A stretch of DNA of 64,000 nt from Pseudomonas graminis (GTDB lineage Bacteria > Pseudomonadota > Gammaproteobacteria > Pseudomonadales > Pseudomonadaceae): assembly GCF_002093745.1 (NCBI RefSeq), contig NZ_MTSB01000006.1, positions 62,001 through 126,000 of the forward strand, read 5' to 3'. The notes below the pieces were generated by a model. The model was not told the DNA's origin and did no database searches. It worked only from the letters and a program-made list of their open reading frames with translations. Below are positions 37,941 through 46,779 of the stretch, piece by piece (positions within the stretch are counted from its first letter, which is position 1; each line of letters starts with the position of its first letter). A program made the translations under genes and the position numbers.

Positions 37941-38881
37941 GTGCTTCATTACCTGACCGCGCCGCCTTGATTGCCTTGGCGCAACGCCTCAAAGCCAGCG
38001 GCTATCGCTTCATCACACCCACGCCGCTCACTCACGAGCGCGTCAATCAGCGTCCGGAAAATCGTATTGCCGCTTCGCTGCGAGATGTTTTCGGCTGGAG
38101 CCGCCTGATACCGGAGTCCATGCTGCCTGTGGCAGAGGCTCAAGGTTTGCTCGAAGCCGGTGTTCTGGAGCGTAACGACGACGGCTTGAAGAGCCGGATC
38201 AGGTTTTCAAGCCTGAACGATTTGCTGCTGATGCATTCTGCGTTTCCGACCTCGGATGAAGACTCGGTCTTCTTCGGGCCTGATACCTATCGCTTTGCAC
38301 AGTCCATCAATCGCCACATTCACGACACGCCGCACTCCATCAACCGCGCCGTGGACATCGGCTGTGGTACCGGCGCGGGCGCTTTGCTGATCGCGGTGGC
38401 GCGTCCTGAGGCTCAGGTTTATGCCGTCGACATCAACCCCAAGGCACTGCACTTCGCGCAGACCAACGCGGCGGTGGCCGGGCTGGAAAACGTGGAGTGC
38501 TGCCAGAGCGATATCCTCTCGGGCGTAACCGGCACTTTTGACCTGATCGTCGCCAACCCGCCGTACATGAAAGACGCCAAACGCCGAGCCTATCGCCACG
38601 GCGGTGACGCACTGGGCGCAGACCTGTCTGTCCGTATCCTGCGCGAATCGCTGGATCGCCTTACACCCGGTGGTTCGCTGGTGCTGTACACCGGGGTAGC
38701 GATGGTCGGCGAGCATGATCCGTTCCTTGAAGCAGTACGTGGTGATATCAATCATGCGGCGTTGGCCTGGACCTATCGCGAACTGGACCCGGATGTGTTT
38801 GGCGAAGAATTGCTGGAAGACGGGTATGAGGACGTGGACCGTATTGCAGCGGTGGAGCTGGTCGTGACCCGCCGAGCGTGA
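37937..38881 (+). CDS. Class I SAM-dependent methyltransferase (HemK/PrmC-like NPPY type)
   Basis: A 314-residue methyltransferase. Residues 1-120 form an N-terminal domain; the catalytic domain follows with VDIGCGTGAGALLIAVARPE (SAM motif I), VYAVDINPKALHFA (acidic loop) and DLIVANPPYMKDA, the NPPY signature of enzymes that methylate amide or amino nitrogen. It closes LVVTRRA. Translation is coupled to the HDO-like gene. PrmC itself methylates release factors, but this protein lacks the usual prfA neighbour and is more likely a small-molecule or peptide modifier acting with its partner. Confidence 0.8.
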   Translation: MSASLPDRAALIALAQRLKASGYRFITPTPLTHERVNQRPENRIAASLRDVFGWSRLIPESMLPVAEAQGLLEAGVLERNDDGLKSRIRFSSLNDLLLMHSAFPTSDEDSVFFGPDTYRFAQSINRHIHDTPHSINRAVDIGCGTGAGALLIAVARPEAQVYAVDINPKALHFAQTNAAVAGLENVECCQSDILSGVTGTFDLIVANPPYMKDAKRRAYRHGGDALGADLSVRILRESLDRLTPGGSLVLYTGVAMVGEHDPFLEAVRGDINHAALAWTYRELDPDVFGEELLEDGYEDVDRIAAVELVVTRRA

Positions 38882-39233
38882 GGCTGGCGTTATTGCTGAC
38901 AATAGCTCGCTGATACAGCGCGTATAAGAACCGGGCATTGGTCAGCCAGCAGCCTCTCGGTAAGACTTGTGATGAGCCTGACACTGGCCGCGTTCCGGGC
39001 TAGCTACTGACCCATATTGCAGCCCGCTGATTGCCGACTGCAACTTGCCGCCGCCCTGTGGTGGTTTGCCGGAGAACGCAGCCTTTCTGTCGCTTCAGAT
39101 TAAAAAACCGGTCATTGAATAGCGAGCCTTGCTCGTATCTGCAGACCCAGCAGCGTATATGCCGACCTCTAAATGTTATGTTATAACACTTGGAGAACAT
39201 TAAACGCAGCCTGCCGAAGCGATCCTCCACTCC
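38882..39233. other. Intergenic region upstream of TonB receptor
   Basis: 352 bases with no supported gene. The right end holds the Zur-like box at 39175-39187, 47 bases before the receptor ATG. Confidence 0.5.
39175..39187. promoter_or_regulatory. Zur-like operator upstream of TonB receptor/ABC operon
   Basis: GTTATGTTATAAC matches the Zur core at 11 of 12 defined positions, flanked by AAAT and ACTT. It sits 47 bases before the receptor start, overlapping or next to the probable promoter. It implies zinc-starvation control of the four-gene transport operon. Confidence 0.7.
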
Positions 39234-41378
39234 ATGACCATCCCTCTTTGCCCTTCCCGACGTGTCGCCACAACGCTCTGCCTGCTGGCCTGCAGCGCGG
39301 GTTACGTAAACGCCTCTGAACAGGTCGAGCTTGCTCCGTCCACGATCAAGGCTATGGCCCAGTCGCAAAATGCAGAACACCTCGATTCCATCAACAGCGC
39401 CGGTTCTCGCCTGCCGCTAACGGCCTTGCAGACCCCGGCGAGCACCAGTTCTCTCGATGGCGACGAAGTGCGCAGTCGCGGTGATGCCAATGTGCAGCAG
39501 GCCGTGGCCCGCAGCCCTGGCATCACGGCTATCGGTACGCCCGGCGATGGGGGTACGGCGTTGTCCGCGAGGGGGTTCACCGGTCAGGGATCGGTGATGC
39601 AGTTGTATGACGGCAGCCGCATGTACAGCGCCATGGGCACCGTCACCATGCCGGTCGACACTTGGGCAATCGACCGCATTGAAGTACTGCGCGGTCCGGC
39701 CTCCGTGCTTTACGGGGAAGGTGCCACCGGCGCCGTGATCAATGTCATCCCCAAGAAGCCCTTCGAAGGCGATATCGAGAACCACCTGCGGCTTGGCTAC
39801 GGTTCGTACGATAGCCAGCAGACAGCGCTCGACAGTGGCGGCTCGTTGTCCGACCAGTTGAGCTATCGCCTGAACCTTAATCAATTGCGCAGTAACGGCT
39901 GGATCGATAACGGCGACTCGCAAAGCACGTTCTTCAGCGGTGCGTTGCACTGGCAGGCCAGCGAAGACTTGTCGTTCACCCTCGCCCACGACGGCGGCAA
40001 CCAGCGCCCCATGAATTACTTTGGCGTACCGCTGATCAACGGCCGCTACCACGAGGGCTTGCGAAACAAGAACTACAACATCGAGAACGACAGACAGCAT
40101 TACGACGATCAATGGACACGGCTGACCACCGACTGGCAGATCTCCGATCAGGTGACCTCATCCAACACGCTTTACTACCTGACCTCGCACCGACGCTGGC
40201 AGAACGCCGAAAACTACAACTGGGACGTTGCCACTCAGCAACTTTCGCGCAGTGGGTATTTCAGCATCAAGCACGATCAGGAGCAGGTGGGAGATCGCCA
40301 GACGTTCACCTTCAAACACAGCCTGGCCGGGCTGGACAGCCAGAGTGTGCTGGGAATGGACGTCAACCGCATCCGCTTCAAGCTGACCAACAATTCGCCC
40401 TATAACGATGTGAACCCTGCGGGAGACCCCATTGACTTCAAGCACCCCGCAGCGGGCCGTTTTCAGAGTGCGTCACCCTATTTGGAACTGTTCAACAGCA
40501 CGACCCGACAACTGTCGGTCTTCGGGGAGAACCGCACCCAGCTGAACGATCAGCTTTCGGTGATCACAGGTGTGCGGCGTGATTATGTGGATATCGAACG
40601 CAATGCCATGCGTGACGACAGCCGCACGGAAAAAGACCTGATCGGCAACAACTGGAAGGTCGGACTGGTTTACGCGCTGACGCCGGACAGTTCTGCCTAC
40701 GCTCAATACTCGACCAGCACCGATGGCATTGGCAGCCTCGTGTCACTCAATCCCACGCAGCAACAATTCGACCTCGCCACGGCCAGACAATCGGAAGTGG
40801 GCTTCAAACAGGCCCTATGGGACCAACGCCTCGAGTGGACGCTGGCGGCCTACCATATCGTCAAGAAAAAGCTGCTCACCACCGATGCCGGCAATCCTGA
40901 CCTCACCCAACAAGTGGGGCAGCAGTCTTCAGACGGGCTTGAAGCCAGCATGAAGTTGCAACTGCCGCAGGACTGGGCACTGACCGCCAACGCGGCCATC
41001 GTCCGCGCGCGCTATGACCAGTTTGATCAGAGCGTATCGGGCGTGGCCGTCTCGCGTGACGGCAATACACCCGTCGATGTGCCAAAGCGCACGGCTAACC
41101 TGTGGCTCGACAAACAGCTGGGCAGTTCTGTGCAGATCGGCGGCGGGTTGCGCTATGTCGACAGCCGATACGCCGATAGTGCCAACACCAGCAGACTGCC
41201 CGCCTACACCGTGGCCGATGCCAGCCTGTCGTGGAAAGCACTGCGCAATACCACGCTCGGCTTGCAGGCGCGCAACCTGTTTGATCGCCAATACGCAGCG
41301 AGTCAGTACAACGGTGGTCAGCAATGGATTCTTGGCGAACCCCGCTCGTTGTACGTGACTGCGGACCTGAGTTTCTGA
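39234..41378 (+). CDS. TonB-dependent outer membrane receptor, probable zinc/metallophore or cobalamin type
   Basis: A 714-residue receptor with signal peptide (ATTLCLLACSAGYVNA). The plug domain holds RSRGDANVQQAVARSPGITA and IDRIEVLRGPASVLYGEGAT, the classic plug end; the rest alternates amphipathic strands, and the chain ends in Phe (YVTADLSF), as outer-membrane barrels do. The downstream ATPase, binding protein and permease are of the siderophore/B12 type and the operon is headed by a Zur-like box, so zinc acquisition through a chelate is the best guess. Layout resembles the P. aeruginosa PA2911-PA2914 zinc-limitation locus. Confidence 0.88.
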   Translation: MTIPLCPSRRVATTLCLLACSAGYVNASEQVELAPSTIKAMAQSQNAEHLDSINSAGSRLPLTALQTPASTSSLDGDEVRSRGDANVQQAVARSPGITAIGTPGDGGTALSARGFTGQGSVMQLYDGSRMYSAMGTVTMPVDTWAIDRIEVLRGPASVLYGEGATGAVINVIPKKPFEGDIENHLRLGYGSYDSQQTALDSGGSLSDQLSYRLNLNQLRSNGWIDNGDSQSTFFSGALHWQASEDLSFTLAHDGGNQRPMNYFGVPLINGRYHEGLRNKNYNIENDRQHYDDQWTRLTTDWQISDQVTSSNTLYYLTSHRRWQNAENYNWDVATQQLSRSGYFSIKHDQEQVGDRQTFTFKHSLAGLDSQSVLGMDVNRIRFKLTNNSPYNDVNPAGDPIDFKHPAAGRFQSASPYLELFNSTTRQLSVFGENRTQLNDQLSVITGVRRDYVDIERNAMRDDSRTEKDLIGNNWKVGLVYALTPDSSAYAQYSTSTDGIGSLVSLNPTQQQFDLATARQSEVGFKQALWDQRLEWTLAAYHIVKKKLLTTDAGNPDLTQQVGQQSSDGLEASMKLQLPQDWALTANAAIVRARYDQFDQSVSGVAVSRDGNTPVDVPKRTANLWLDKQLGSSVQIGGGLRYVDSRYADSANTSRLPAYTVADASLSWKALRNTTLGLQARNLFDRQYAASQYNGGQQWILGEPRSLYVTADLSF

Positions 41379-42157
41379 TGCTTGCGCTAGAGCGTCTCGC
41401 GTGGGCACCGGAACAGGCGTCGGTCTGCGCGCACGAACACTTCGCCCTGAAAGACATCGACCTGCAGATCGCCGCTGGCGAGTTCGTCGGTCTGATCGGC
41501 CCCAATGGCAGCGGCAAGACCAGCCTGCTGCGTTGCGCGTTCCGCTACAGCCGTCCGCACAGCGGCAAGGTCGTCATCCGCGATCACGACATCTGGTCCC
41601 GCAGCCCCCGCTGGTGCGCCCGACACGTCGCGGTGGTTGCCCAGGAGTTTCCCGACGCATTCGGTCTGACGCTGCTGGACGTGACAAGCATGGGCCGCGC
41701 ACCTCATCAGGGGTTTTTCGCCGCAGACAGTGATCACGACCGCGCCATTGTGCAGAGCGCCCTCAAAGCCGTCGGGCTGGCGGGATATGAGCAGCACCGT
41801 TTCGACACGCTGTCCGGCGGAGAGAAGCAGCGCTGCCTGCTGGCGCGGGCACTGGTGCAAGAGCCCCGGTTGATGGTGCTGGACGAGCCGACCAATCACC
41901 TGGACCCACGCCATCAGCTGGAACTGCTGGGCCTGGTCAAACAACTCGGCGTGGCGACGCTGGCCAGTATTCATGACCTGAACCTGGCGGCGGCGTTCTG
42001 TGATCGCCTGTGTGTCATTCATCACGGTCGGCTCATTGCCCAAGGCTCGCCTCGAGAAGTACTGACCCCTGAAATGCTGCTCCACGTGTTCGGCGCCAAA
42101 GCGCTGGTCGACAGTCACCCACTGCGTGATTACCCGCGCATTACCTGGATACCTTAG
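41378..42157 (+). CDS. ABC transporter ATPase (FecE/BtuD type)
   Basis: A 259-residue ATPase: Walker A GLIGPNGSGKTSLLRCAF, Q-loop VVAQEFPDAFG, signature LSGGEKQRCLLARALVQ, Walker B RLMVLDEPTNHLD, switch His in LASIHDLNLAAAF. The ATG overlaps the receptor stop (TGATG), so translation is coupled. It energises uptake of a metal chelate or corrinoid with the next two genes. A longer frame from 41324 is the tail of the receptor gene region and is not used. Confidence 0.92.
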   Translation: MLALERLAWAPEQASVCAHEHFALKDIDLQIAAGEFVGLIGPNGSGKTSLLRCAFRYSRPHSGKVVIRDHDIWSRSPRWCARHVAVVAQEFPDAFGLTLLDVTSMGRAPHQGFFAADSDHDRAIVQSALKAVGLAGYEQHRFDTLSGGEKQRCLLARALVQEPRLMVLDEPTNHLDPRHQLELLGLVKQLGVATLASIHDLNLAAAFCDRLCVIHHGRLIAQGSPREVLTPEMLLHVFGAKALVDSHPLRDYPRITWIP

Positions 42158-43117
42158 ATGAACGCCCTGCTCACCCGTCTGGCTTTGATCACCTTGCTGT
42201 GCAGCCCGACGGTGCATGCGCAATCCACCGCCTACCCCGTCACCGTGCAAAGCTGCGATCGCTCGGTAACATTCACTGCGGCACCGAAGCGCGCCGTCAG
42301 CAATGACGTGAACCTCACCAAAATGATGGTTGCGTTGGGTTTGCAATCGCACATGGTGGGCTACAGCGGCATCACTGGCTGGAACAAACCTGATCAGGGC
42401 CTGCTGCATGATCTTGGCAATTTGCCGGAGCTGGCCAGTAAATACCCGTCTTTGGAGACGCTGCTCAATGCCAACGCTGACTTCTATTTTGCCGGCTGGA
42501 ACTACGGCATGCGGGTGGGCGGCGATGTCACGCCGCAAAGCCTCGCGCCGCTGGGCATACAGGCTTACGAATTGACCGAGTCCTGTGCGCAGATCATGCC
42601 TCGCGCCGAAGCGACGCTGGAGGATGTCTACAACGATCTGCTTAATCTGGGTCGGATATTCGACGTGCAGACCCGGGCAGAAACACTGGTTGCGCAGATG
42701 CGCCGCACCGTGAGCCACGTGCAGGCAAGCGTGGCAGGCCAACCGTCGCCCAGGGTTTTTCTCTACGACAGCGGCGAAGACCGGCCCATGACCGCCGGAC
42801 GCCTGGCTATCCCTCAGGCACTGATCAGCGCGGCTGGCGGTCAGAATGTCATGGGGGACGTGGCGGCCAGCTGGACCCACGTCAACTGGGAGTCGGTTGT
42901 GCAGAGCAACCCCGAGGTTATCGTGATCGTCGACTACGGCGAAGTCAGCGCAGTGCAGAAACAGCACTTCCTTGAAAGCAACCCGGCGCTGCAATCCATC
43001 GACGCGATCCGCAACCGGCGCTATGTCGTCCTGCCTTACGTGGCGGTAACGCCTGGCATCGATAACGTCACGGCCATCGAAACGCTCGCAGCGGCATTTC
43101 ATGACGTGAAGCAATGA
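42158..43117 (+). CDS. Periplasmic substrate-binding protein (FecB/BtuF family)
   Basis: A 319-residue protein with signal peptide (MNALLTRLALITLLCSPTVHA). The TroA-like two-lobe fold is suggested by VTFTAAPKRAVSNDVNLTKM, LHDLGNLPELASKYPSLETL, NADFYFAGWNYGM and NPEVIVIVDYGEVS. Absence of an N-terminal lipobox Cys means a free periplasmic protein. It starts immediately after the ATPase stop codon. The pocket shows no run of His residues as in ZnuA, so it more likely binds a chelated metal or corrinoid than free zinc. Confidence 0.88.
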   Translation: MNALLTRLALITLLCSPTVHAQSTAYPVTVQSCDRSVTFTAAPKRAVSNDVNLTKMMVALGLQSHMVGYSGITGWNKPDQGLLHDLGNLPELASKYPSLETLLNANADFYFAGWNYGMRVGGDVTPQSLAPLGIQAYELTESCAQIMPRAEATLEDVYNDLLNLGRIFDVQTRAETLVAQMRRTVSHVQASVAGQPSPRVFLYDSGEDRPMTAGRLAIPQALISAAGGQNVMGDVAASWTHVNWESVVQSNPEVIVIVDYGEVSAVQKQHFLESNPALQSIDAIRNRRYVVLPYVAVTPGIDNVTAIETLAAAFHDVKQ

Positions 43118-44154
43118 CGCTGGCGCAGTGGCTGACCGAGCGGCGAAGCCGTTACACCGGTCTTTTGATCACCCTGACGCTCGTGCTGCTGATGTCATGC
43201 CTGATGTGCATCACCTTCGGCGCGGCCCCTGTGCCGTTGAGCCGGGTGATGGATATCCTGATGTTCAAGCTGTTCGGGGCCAGTGAAAACCCACCGCTCT
43301 GGACAGCGGGACAGGAAACCATCGTCTGGCTGATACGCACGCCACGCGTATTACTCGGCGTTCTGGCAGGTGCGGGGCTGGCGCTGATTGGCAGCGTGCT
43401 GCAAGCAGCAACCCGCAACCCTCTGGCAGACCCCCACCTGTTGGGAGCGACCTCGGGCGCGACACTTGGCGCGGTTATCGTGGTCATGCATGTGGGGGAA
43501 GTGCTTGGCATGCTGACATTGCCACTGGCCGCATTTGCCGGCTCGCTGGTCAGCCTGTGTCTGGTGCTGTGGCTGGCCAGCCATAAAGGTCGCCTGGACA
43601 GCCATCGTCTGCTCCTCGGCGGAGTTGCCGTGTCTTTCGTGATGATGGCGATTGCCAACTTATCGTTGTTTCTGGGCGACCATCGCGCCAGCTCATCAGT
43701 ACTGTTCTGGATGCTCGGCGGGCTGGGCCTCGCACGCTGGGAACTGCTGACCGTGCCACTGATCACGGTGCTGTCCGGCTGGGTTCTGTTGCAGGGTTTG
43801 GGGCGTTCCCTGAACGCCTTGATGGGCGGCGATCAAACCGCCATCAGCCTTGGTCTGCAAGTGCGCAACGTGCGCCTGCTGGTTTTCCTGATCGCCTCAC
43901 TGATGACCGGCGTGCTGGTCGCCCTGTGCGGCTCGATAGGTTTTGTCGGCCTGATGGTGCCGCACATGGCCAGACGCCTGGTGGGCTCGGAGCATCGACG
44001 CCTGCTGCCCGTCGCCACACTGCTCGGGGCGTTGTTGATGATCTGGGTGGATGTCATCTCACGCACACTGATCGCGCCCGAGGATCTGCCGATAGGTATT
44101 GCGACGGCGCTGCTGGGCGGGGTGTTTTTTATTTTTATGATGAGGCGGGGTTAG
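43114..44154 (+). CDS. ABC transporter permease (FecCD/BtuC family)
   Basis: A 346-residue permease with about ten helices. Family markers include RTPRVLLGVLAGAGLALIGS, LQAATRNPLADPHLLGATSG and CGSIGFVGLMVPHMARRLVG. It overlaps the binding-protein gene by four bases (ATGA), closing the receptor-ATPase-binding protein-permease operon. It ends close to a T-rich run (TTTTTTATTTTTATGATG within the last codons) and no further operon gene follows. Confidence 0.92.
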   Translation: MTLAQWLTERRSRYTGLLITLTLVLLMSCLMCITFGAAPVPLSRVMDILMFKLFGASENPPLWTAGQETIVWLIRTPRVLLGVLAGAGLALIGSVLQAATRNPLADPHLLGATSGATLGAVIVVMHVGEVLGMLTLPLAAFAGSLVSLCLVLWLASHKGRLDSHRLLLGGVAVSFVMMAIANLSLFLGDHRASSSVLFWMLGGLGLARWELLTVPLITVLSGWVLLQGLGRSLNALMGGDQTAISLGLQVRNVRLLVFLIASLMTGVLVALCGSIGFVGLMVPHMARRLVGSEHRRLLPVATLLGALLMIWVDVISRTLIAPEDLPIGIATALLGGVFFIFMMRRG

Positions 44155-44360
44155 GCATGGGCACTTCATGGCCAACTGAGTAGGCTGTAGGTTCTGAGGC
44201 GAAGGCCAAGTGGTAGTGATTGATGCGACCGTGAGTGCGCCGGCTGTATTAATAATTGCGATTGGATGAGGGGTGGGCCTCGCAATACAGATTGCCATGA
44301 GCGACGATGTCACCGATTGGGTACGTCTTTCGGTAATTTGCTGACGGGAACAGAGCAGTA

Positions 44361-45065
44361 ATGTTCAATATTGAACCGCATCGATATTTAACCAGCATAG
44401 GGGGAGCTTGGTTTTTGTTCGCCCTGCTGGCCGTGTTTTCGGCAGGTGTTGTACCGAGTGCGTTAACGATCCCTGCCGCTGTATTTGTGATGTGGATAAC
44501 TTACTGGTGCGTTGATTGCGCGTACCGGACTGAACAGTTTAGTAAGTACGCCAGTCTTAGGCTGTTTACGAATTTGGGTGTTGCCCCTGGGTTCGCATTT
44601 TTAATGGCGCTGGTCGTCACTTACAAGCAGTTTAAGTTAGGGCTTGGCATGTCGGTACTGATCAGTTGTATGCCGCTCGTTGTCTGCGCAATTGTGTATT
44701 CTTTATTATGTGTATGGCGGAGCCCTGGAAGGTCTCTGGTCGTGCGTTCGCAGCGCGTCGAAGTCGTGGAGCCTCATCAGGAGAATCGGTGGGCACTCGG
44801 CGCTGTTGGGGGCGGCCTGGGAATACTGACTTATCCAGTTTTCCACGCTTATAGATCGCCAGCGTTGCTGCTCGTCTTTCTATTTATGGTGATTGCCCTT
44901 TTTATGTTGTTTTACCATCGCACCAGTATTTCATCCCTGCGTAGGTTGAAGGATCAGGAAGCGCGGGAGCATCAAGAATACACATTCGTAAATGTAGAAG
45001 AACTTCGCTCCAGGCGCGCGGCGTCCTGGATTGGCCGCATTTTCTCTACCAAGGTAGACCGGTGA
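44361..45065 (+). CDS. Polytopic membrane protein, unknown
   Basis: A 234-residue protein with about six hydrophobic segments (GGAWFLFALLAVFSAGVVPS, IPAAVFVMWITYWCV, LGVAPGFAFLMALVVTY, LISCMPLVVCAIVYSLLCVW, ALLLVFLFMVIALFMLFY) and a charged cytoplasmic tail (RLKDQEAREHQEYTFVNVEE). No family is recognised. It is the last gene on the left before the repeat cluster at 45.22 kb, so it may mark the chromosomal side of the mobile element's insertion point. Confidence 0.65.
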   Translation: MFNIEPHRYLTSIGGAWFLFALLAVFSAGVVPSALTIPAAVFVMWITYWCVDCAYRTEQFSKYASLRLFTNLGVAPGFAFLMALVVTYKQFKLGLGMSVLISCMPLVVCAIVYSLLCVWRSPGRSLVVRSQRVEVVEPHQENRWALGAVGGGLGILTYPVFHAYRSPALLLVFLFMVIALFMLFYHRTSISSLRRLKDQEAREHQEYTFVNVEELRSRRAASWIGRIFSTKVDR

Positions 45066-45218
45066 GTTTTTCAGTAGCCGTTTTCAAGACGTGCATAATG
45101 TTGAAGGACCTTCTTTCTGACACTTGGCGGCTCCATGAAGCTTGCAGGGGATTCCCTCGGTAGGCTTATAGATCCAAAACGCCTAGCGGGAGCCAAGATG
45201 AACAATCTCACTGGCCCC

Positions 45219-45238
45219 TGCGACAGCTTTAATTCTCT
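45219..45238 (-). repeat. TnsB-type site, copy 1 (inverted)
   Basis: Reads TGCGACAGCTTTAATTCTCT on the plus strand, the reverse of copies 2-4 with one or two changes. It reads inward (GACAG, then AT-rich) as expected for a terminal site of an element lying to the right. Confidence 0.6.
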
Positions 45239-45257
45239 AAACCCAAAGTTGAAGTTT

Positions 45258-45276
45258 GAGAATTAAAACTGTCGCA
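45258..45276 (+). repeat. TnsB-type site, copy 2
   Basis: GAGAATTAAAACTGTCGCA. Identical at 18 of 19 positions to copy 4. Confidence 0.65.
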
Positions 45277-45313
45277 CCTAGGTCCCAGTTTTCGCTGCTT
45301 TCAGACCCGCGAT

Positions 45314-45335
45314 GAGAAAACACAAAACTGTCGCA
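45314..45335 (+). repeat. TnsB-type site, copy 3 (diverged)
   Basis: GAG then AAAACACAAAACTGTCGCA; the ACTGTCGCA half is conserved and the AT-rich half is looser. Confidence 0.5.
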
Positions 45336-45369
45336 GCGATCTATAACCCCCTGTGAAAGCAAACCGCTT

Positions 45370-45388
45370 GAGAATTAAAACTGTCGCG
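45370..45388 (+). repeat. TnsB-type site, copy 4
   Basis: GAGAATTAAAACTGTCGCG. Together with copy 1 it gives an inverted pair about 150 bases apart. Confidence 0.65.
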
Positions 45389-45494
45389 GCTTGGACGATG
45401 CGGCCTTAGAGTACGTTTAAATGCACCGGCGGCTGGTCGGCGAGCCCTCCCGGCAGCATCAACCGTTTCTGCCACTCGCACACGAGCCTGCGTC

Positions 45495-46268
45495 ATGACC
45501 TTCGAACCACCCCAGAAAACCAATCCACACAAGCTGACGGTCAACCAACACACGTTCCCTAGCGCCAGTATTGCCCGCTACGCAAACAAAGAGGGGGCCG
45601 TTCAGGTATTCCACAAGTCGTCCCAGCGAATGTTTTACGCCAAGCCCTCTGATCAGACCTTTGGCGCTCAGCGCATCTGGGATCAAAGGGCGGAAGCTGG
45701 ATTTATGAAGGACATCGAGGACACCTTCCAAACGCTCGCCTCGATGCTAGATGATCCAGCTTTTCAAATGGGACCACAGCACTTCTCTATAATCAACGAG
45801 TTCTATTGTCTGTGGAATATCCGAGCTCAACGAAAAAAAATTGGCCATACAGCCGACCCCTCAGTAGGCACCCCGGAAGTAATCGGTCTAAGGCGAAACT
45901 ACACCAAGGATGAGCAAGAGCAGCTTGAAGCGGCGGGTATTGGGTACATTCGTCCCGACTTCACCGTTTCCAGTCGCTTCCTCGCCGCGCCGTCCATTCA
46001 GCTACAACTGTCCAACTCTACCGAGAGGATGAAGATGCGCGATATAACATGGAGGCTGCTGAAGGCTGACGATGGAGAGTTTATCGTTCCAGACAATTTT
46101 TTTAACCTGCTGGCGTTACCACTATCACCTACCCGCTGTCTTTACGCCCATCCTACAACACCTTCAGGCCGACTAAACCGGTGTGACGTTGCTGATATCA
46201 ATCGGGAGGCCGTGACGACCAGTTACGATTACTACTTTGCTCGTGACCTTAGCCTGTGCCCACTGTGA
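45495..46268 (+). CDS. Unknown cargo protein, DUF4238-like pattern
   Basis: A 257-residue soluble protein. The start THKLTVNQH-like region (NPHKLTVNQHTFPSASIARY) and VQVFHKSSQRMFYAKPSDQT followed by KDIEDTFQTLASML resemble the general layout of DUF4238 proteins, which recur in defence islands; the match is tentative. It is the first gene inside the repeat cluster, reading inward. GAGCCTGCGTC precedes the ATG with no strong ribosome site. Function unknown. Confidence 0.6.
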   Translation: MTFEPPQKTNPHKLTVNQHTFPSASIARYANKEGAVQVFHKSSQRMFYAKPSDQTFGAQRIWDQRAEAGFMKDIEDTFQTLASMLDDPAFQMGPQHFSIINEFYCLWNIRAQRKKIGHTADPSVGTPEVIGLRRNYTKDEQEQLEAAGIGYIRPDFTVSSRFLAAPSIQLQLSNSTERMKMRDITWRLLKADDGEFIVPDNFFNLLALPLSPTRCLYAHPTTPSGRLNRCDVADINREAVTTSYDYYFARDLSLCPL

Positions 46269-46779
46269 CGTCCAAGGTAGTCGATCAACCGCCTAACAAG
46301 GCTGAATTTTAACCTCCCCTGAGGCTGTGAACCCAGAGCGGACGAGTTGCATGTGAGCCGCAGCAAGGAACGCATGATTGATCCGTTGACTACCTTCTGC
46401 GACTTAGGCGGATACAGGTCGTTTTCTGCTCCTCTCAACAGAAGAAAATCAGCCCCAAACTTTCGCCCTAGCGCGCCCAACAACACAACGACCTCAATTT
46501 GCTATCATACTCACATTTCGCTCGCCAACAGGTCAAATCCAGCTGGGATAGAAAAGGAAGCTTGATCTCAAGCAAGCGAGGCGCTCTGGCTTGGTGCAGT
46601 ATCAATAGTGCATCACCAATATCTTTCCTTGTTGAGATTGGAACCATCATTACTTCGGATGAATTTTCGGCCTCAAAGGCTTCAGCTGGTCGAGCAATAT
46701 CAATGACGGGGGCTATGGAGGCAGAGTATGGCCAAATCAAGAGAACTAAAATCCATAAAATTGGAAATATAGGAAACCC
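46269..46779. other. Gap with only a weak gene candidate
   Basis: No strong gene. A minus-strand frame from the ATG at 46785 down to 46468 begins with a hydrophobic segment (MHGFPIFPILWILVLLIWPY) and could encode a ~105-residue exported protein, but it lacks a ribosome site and overlaps the next gene's start. Confidence 0.35.

Larger units (their letters stand above)
45066..45494. mobile_element. Probable left end of a Tn7-like element
   Basis: The gap holds four copies of a 19-22 base site (see the separate entries at 45219, 45258, 45314 and 45370) and no gene. Closely spaced repeats of this size next to a terminus are what TnsB-type transposases bind. The layout of tnsB-tnsC reading leftwards from the far right places the left end here. 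The exact terminal bases and target duplication cannot be fixed by eye; the outer limit is probably at or just left of 45219. Confidence 0.55.

Noticed and set aside
41387..43114. 575-codon minus-strand frame opposite the metal ABC importer
   Set aside because: Shadow; the plus-strand genes have all ABC motifs and overlapping start/stop codons.
45219..45388. CRISPR array
   Set aside because: Repeats are too few and imperfect, one is inverted, spacing is irregular and no cas genes are present; a transposon end fits better.
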